From assembly GCA_026400425.1 (NCBI GenBank), contig JAPLPC010000646.1, positions 1 to 5,649 on the forward strand: a stretch of DNA of 5,649 nucleotides, read 5' to 3'. How positions within the stretch are numbered: the first letter of the stretch is position 1; every line of letters begins with the position of its first letter. Shown piece after piece: positions 5,076 through 5,649 of this stretch. The translations under genes and the position numbers were made by a program. This DNA comes from Hyphomicrobiales bacterium. GTDB lineage: Bacteria; Pseudomonadota; Alphaproteobacteria; Rhizobiales; Xanthobacteraceae. Below the pieces are notes generated by a model that saw nothing but the letters and a program-made list of their open reading frames with translations, was not told where the DNA came from and ran no database searches.

Positions 5076-5123
5076 CGATAGAGTATGGAAAGCCATCCGG
5101 CAAATCTCTAGGCTTCGATCAAA

Positions 5124-5143
5124 CGGGGACGCGGTAAGCCCCG
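5124..5143 (+). repeat. Hairpin in the monooxygenase leader
   Basis: CGGGG (5124-5128) and CCCCG (5139-5143) can form a five-pair stem with a ten-base loop, ending 14 bases before the GGGAG ribosome site (5158-5162). It does not cover the ribosome site. It could stabilise the mRNA or be chance. Confidence 0.25.
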
Positions 5144-5169
5144 GAACAGAAACGAACGGGAGATGATCT

Positions 5170-5649
5170 TTGGCCATCAACCAAAGCACTGCGCGTGCAG
5201 TGAATGCCGCACCGCGTCAATTCGATGCGATCATCATCGGTGCCGGATTCTCCGGGCTTTATCAGCTGCACAAATTGCGCGACGAGCTTGGCCTCAATGC
5301 CATCGTGCTTGATAAGGCAGACGGCGTCGGGGGCACCTGGTACTGGAACCGATATCCCGGTGCCCGCTGCGATTCCGAGAGTTACTATTACTGCTATTCC
5401 TTCAACAAGGAGATCGAGCAGGAATGGAGCTGGAGCGAGCGCTATCCCGAGCATCCGGAAATCCGGCGCTACCTCAACTTCGTCGCGGACAAGCTCGATC
5501 TGAAGCGCGATATCCGGTTGAACACGGAAGTGGTTTCGGCGGAGTTCGACAATGCGACCGATATCTGGACCGTGCGGACGAAGGATGGCCAGACCCTGTC
5601 GGCGCCGTTCCTGATCACGGCCGTCGGATGTCTTTCGACCGCCAATATC
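5170..5649 (+). CDS. Baeyer-Villiger flavin monooxygenase, N-terminal part
   Basis: The first 160 residues are present and the gene continues past the window. The FAD-binding Rossmann motif GAGFSG is at 24-29. The Baeyer-Villiger fingerprint [AG]GxWxxxx[FY]P[GM]xxxD is matched exactly by GGTWYWNRYPGARCD (54-68), followed by YYYCYSF as in cyclohexanone monooxygenase. FLITAVGCLSTANI (147-160) is the end of the FAD domain. Such enzymes use NADPH, O2 and FAD to insert oxygen next to a ketone carbonyl, giving esters or lactones, in breakdown of cyclic or linear ketones and sometimes steroids or terpenes. The substrate is not predictable here. The TTG start is forced by a TGA at 5164-5166 just upstream and supported by GGGAG seven bases before it. 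The divergent LysR gene is its likely regulator. The main FxGxxxHxxxW fingerprint should lie beyond the window. Confidence 0.92.
   Translation, partial: MAINQSTARAVNAAPRQFDAIIIGAGFSGLYQLHKLRDELGLNAIVLDKADGVGGTWYWNRYPGARCDSESYYYCYSFNKEIEQEWSWSERYPEHPEIRRYLNFVADKLDLKRDIRLNTEVVSAEFDNATDIWTVRTKDGQTLSAPFLITAVGCLSTANI

Noticed and set aside
5049..5077. Sigma-70 promoter for the monooxygenase using TTGACC at 5049-5054
   Set aside because: The hexamer at 17-bp spacing (TGAACG) does not resemble a -10 element, and other spacings are no better.
5119..5454. Minus-strand ORF of 111 residues
   Set aside because: It is antisense to the monooxygenase, whose family motifs are unmistakable on the plus strand.

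Overview
The window looks like a stretch of chromosome from a GC-rich alphaproteobacterium, most likely Bradyrhizobium or a close relative in the Nitrobacteraceae. The main pointers are a secreted DUF930-type protein (a family I associate with Rhizobiales), a full TTAA-N7-TTAAC CtrA-type box, a 29-residue single-helix protein of a kind I recall from Bradyrhizobium, and the general mix of LysR regulators and tiny orphan proteins. The genus is inferred from recognition only.

Layout. Positions 1-73 may hold the last 23 codons of a gene running in from the left. A CtrA-like box (110-125) precedes a small protein of unknown function (177-428) and a secreted DUF930 protein (543-935). A LysR-type regulator (943-1827, minus) converges on the DUF930 gene. 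After a 271-bp spacer come a 75-residue zinc-ribbon-like protein (2099-2326), a TTG-started 80-residue unknown protein with a perfect Shine-Dalgarno (2437-2679), and a 29-residue membrane microprotein on the minus strand (2869-2958). Next is a single-pass membrane protein with a probable periplasmic coiled coil, best started at a TTG (3273-3767). A well-led short ORF (3199-3351) overlaps its start in another frame. A complete tRNA-Ser(UGA) follows at 3991-4080.

The right end holds the only clear functional unit. A CrgA/DmlR-type LysR regulator (4123-5040, minus) is transcribed away from the 5' part of a Baeyer-Villiger flavin monooxygenase (5170 to the window end). They share a 129-bp intergenic region with an imperfect TTCA-N9-TGAA dyad, the classic arrangement in which a LysR protein controls the divergent catabolic gene. 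The substrate cannot be told from the part present.

The rest of the window consists mostly of small single genes with no shared pathway. I do not see a CRISPR array, insertion sequence, transposase, phage gene or toxin-antitoxin pair, and I do not see convincing evidence of a new multi-gene system. The most testable points are the CtrA box, the divergent monooxygenase operator, the microprotein and the overlapping ORFs around 3199-3351.
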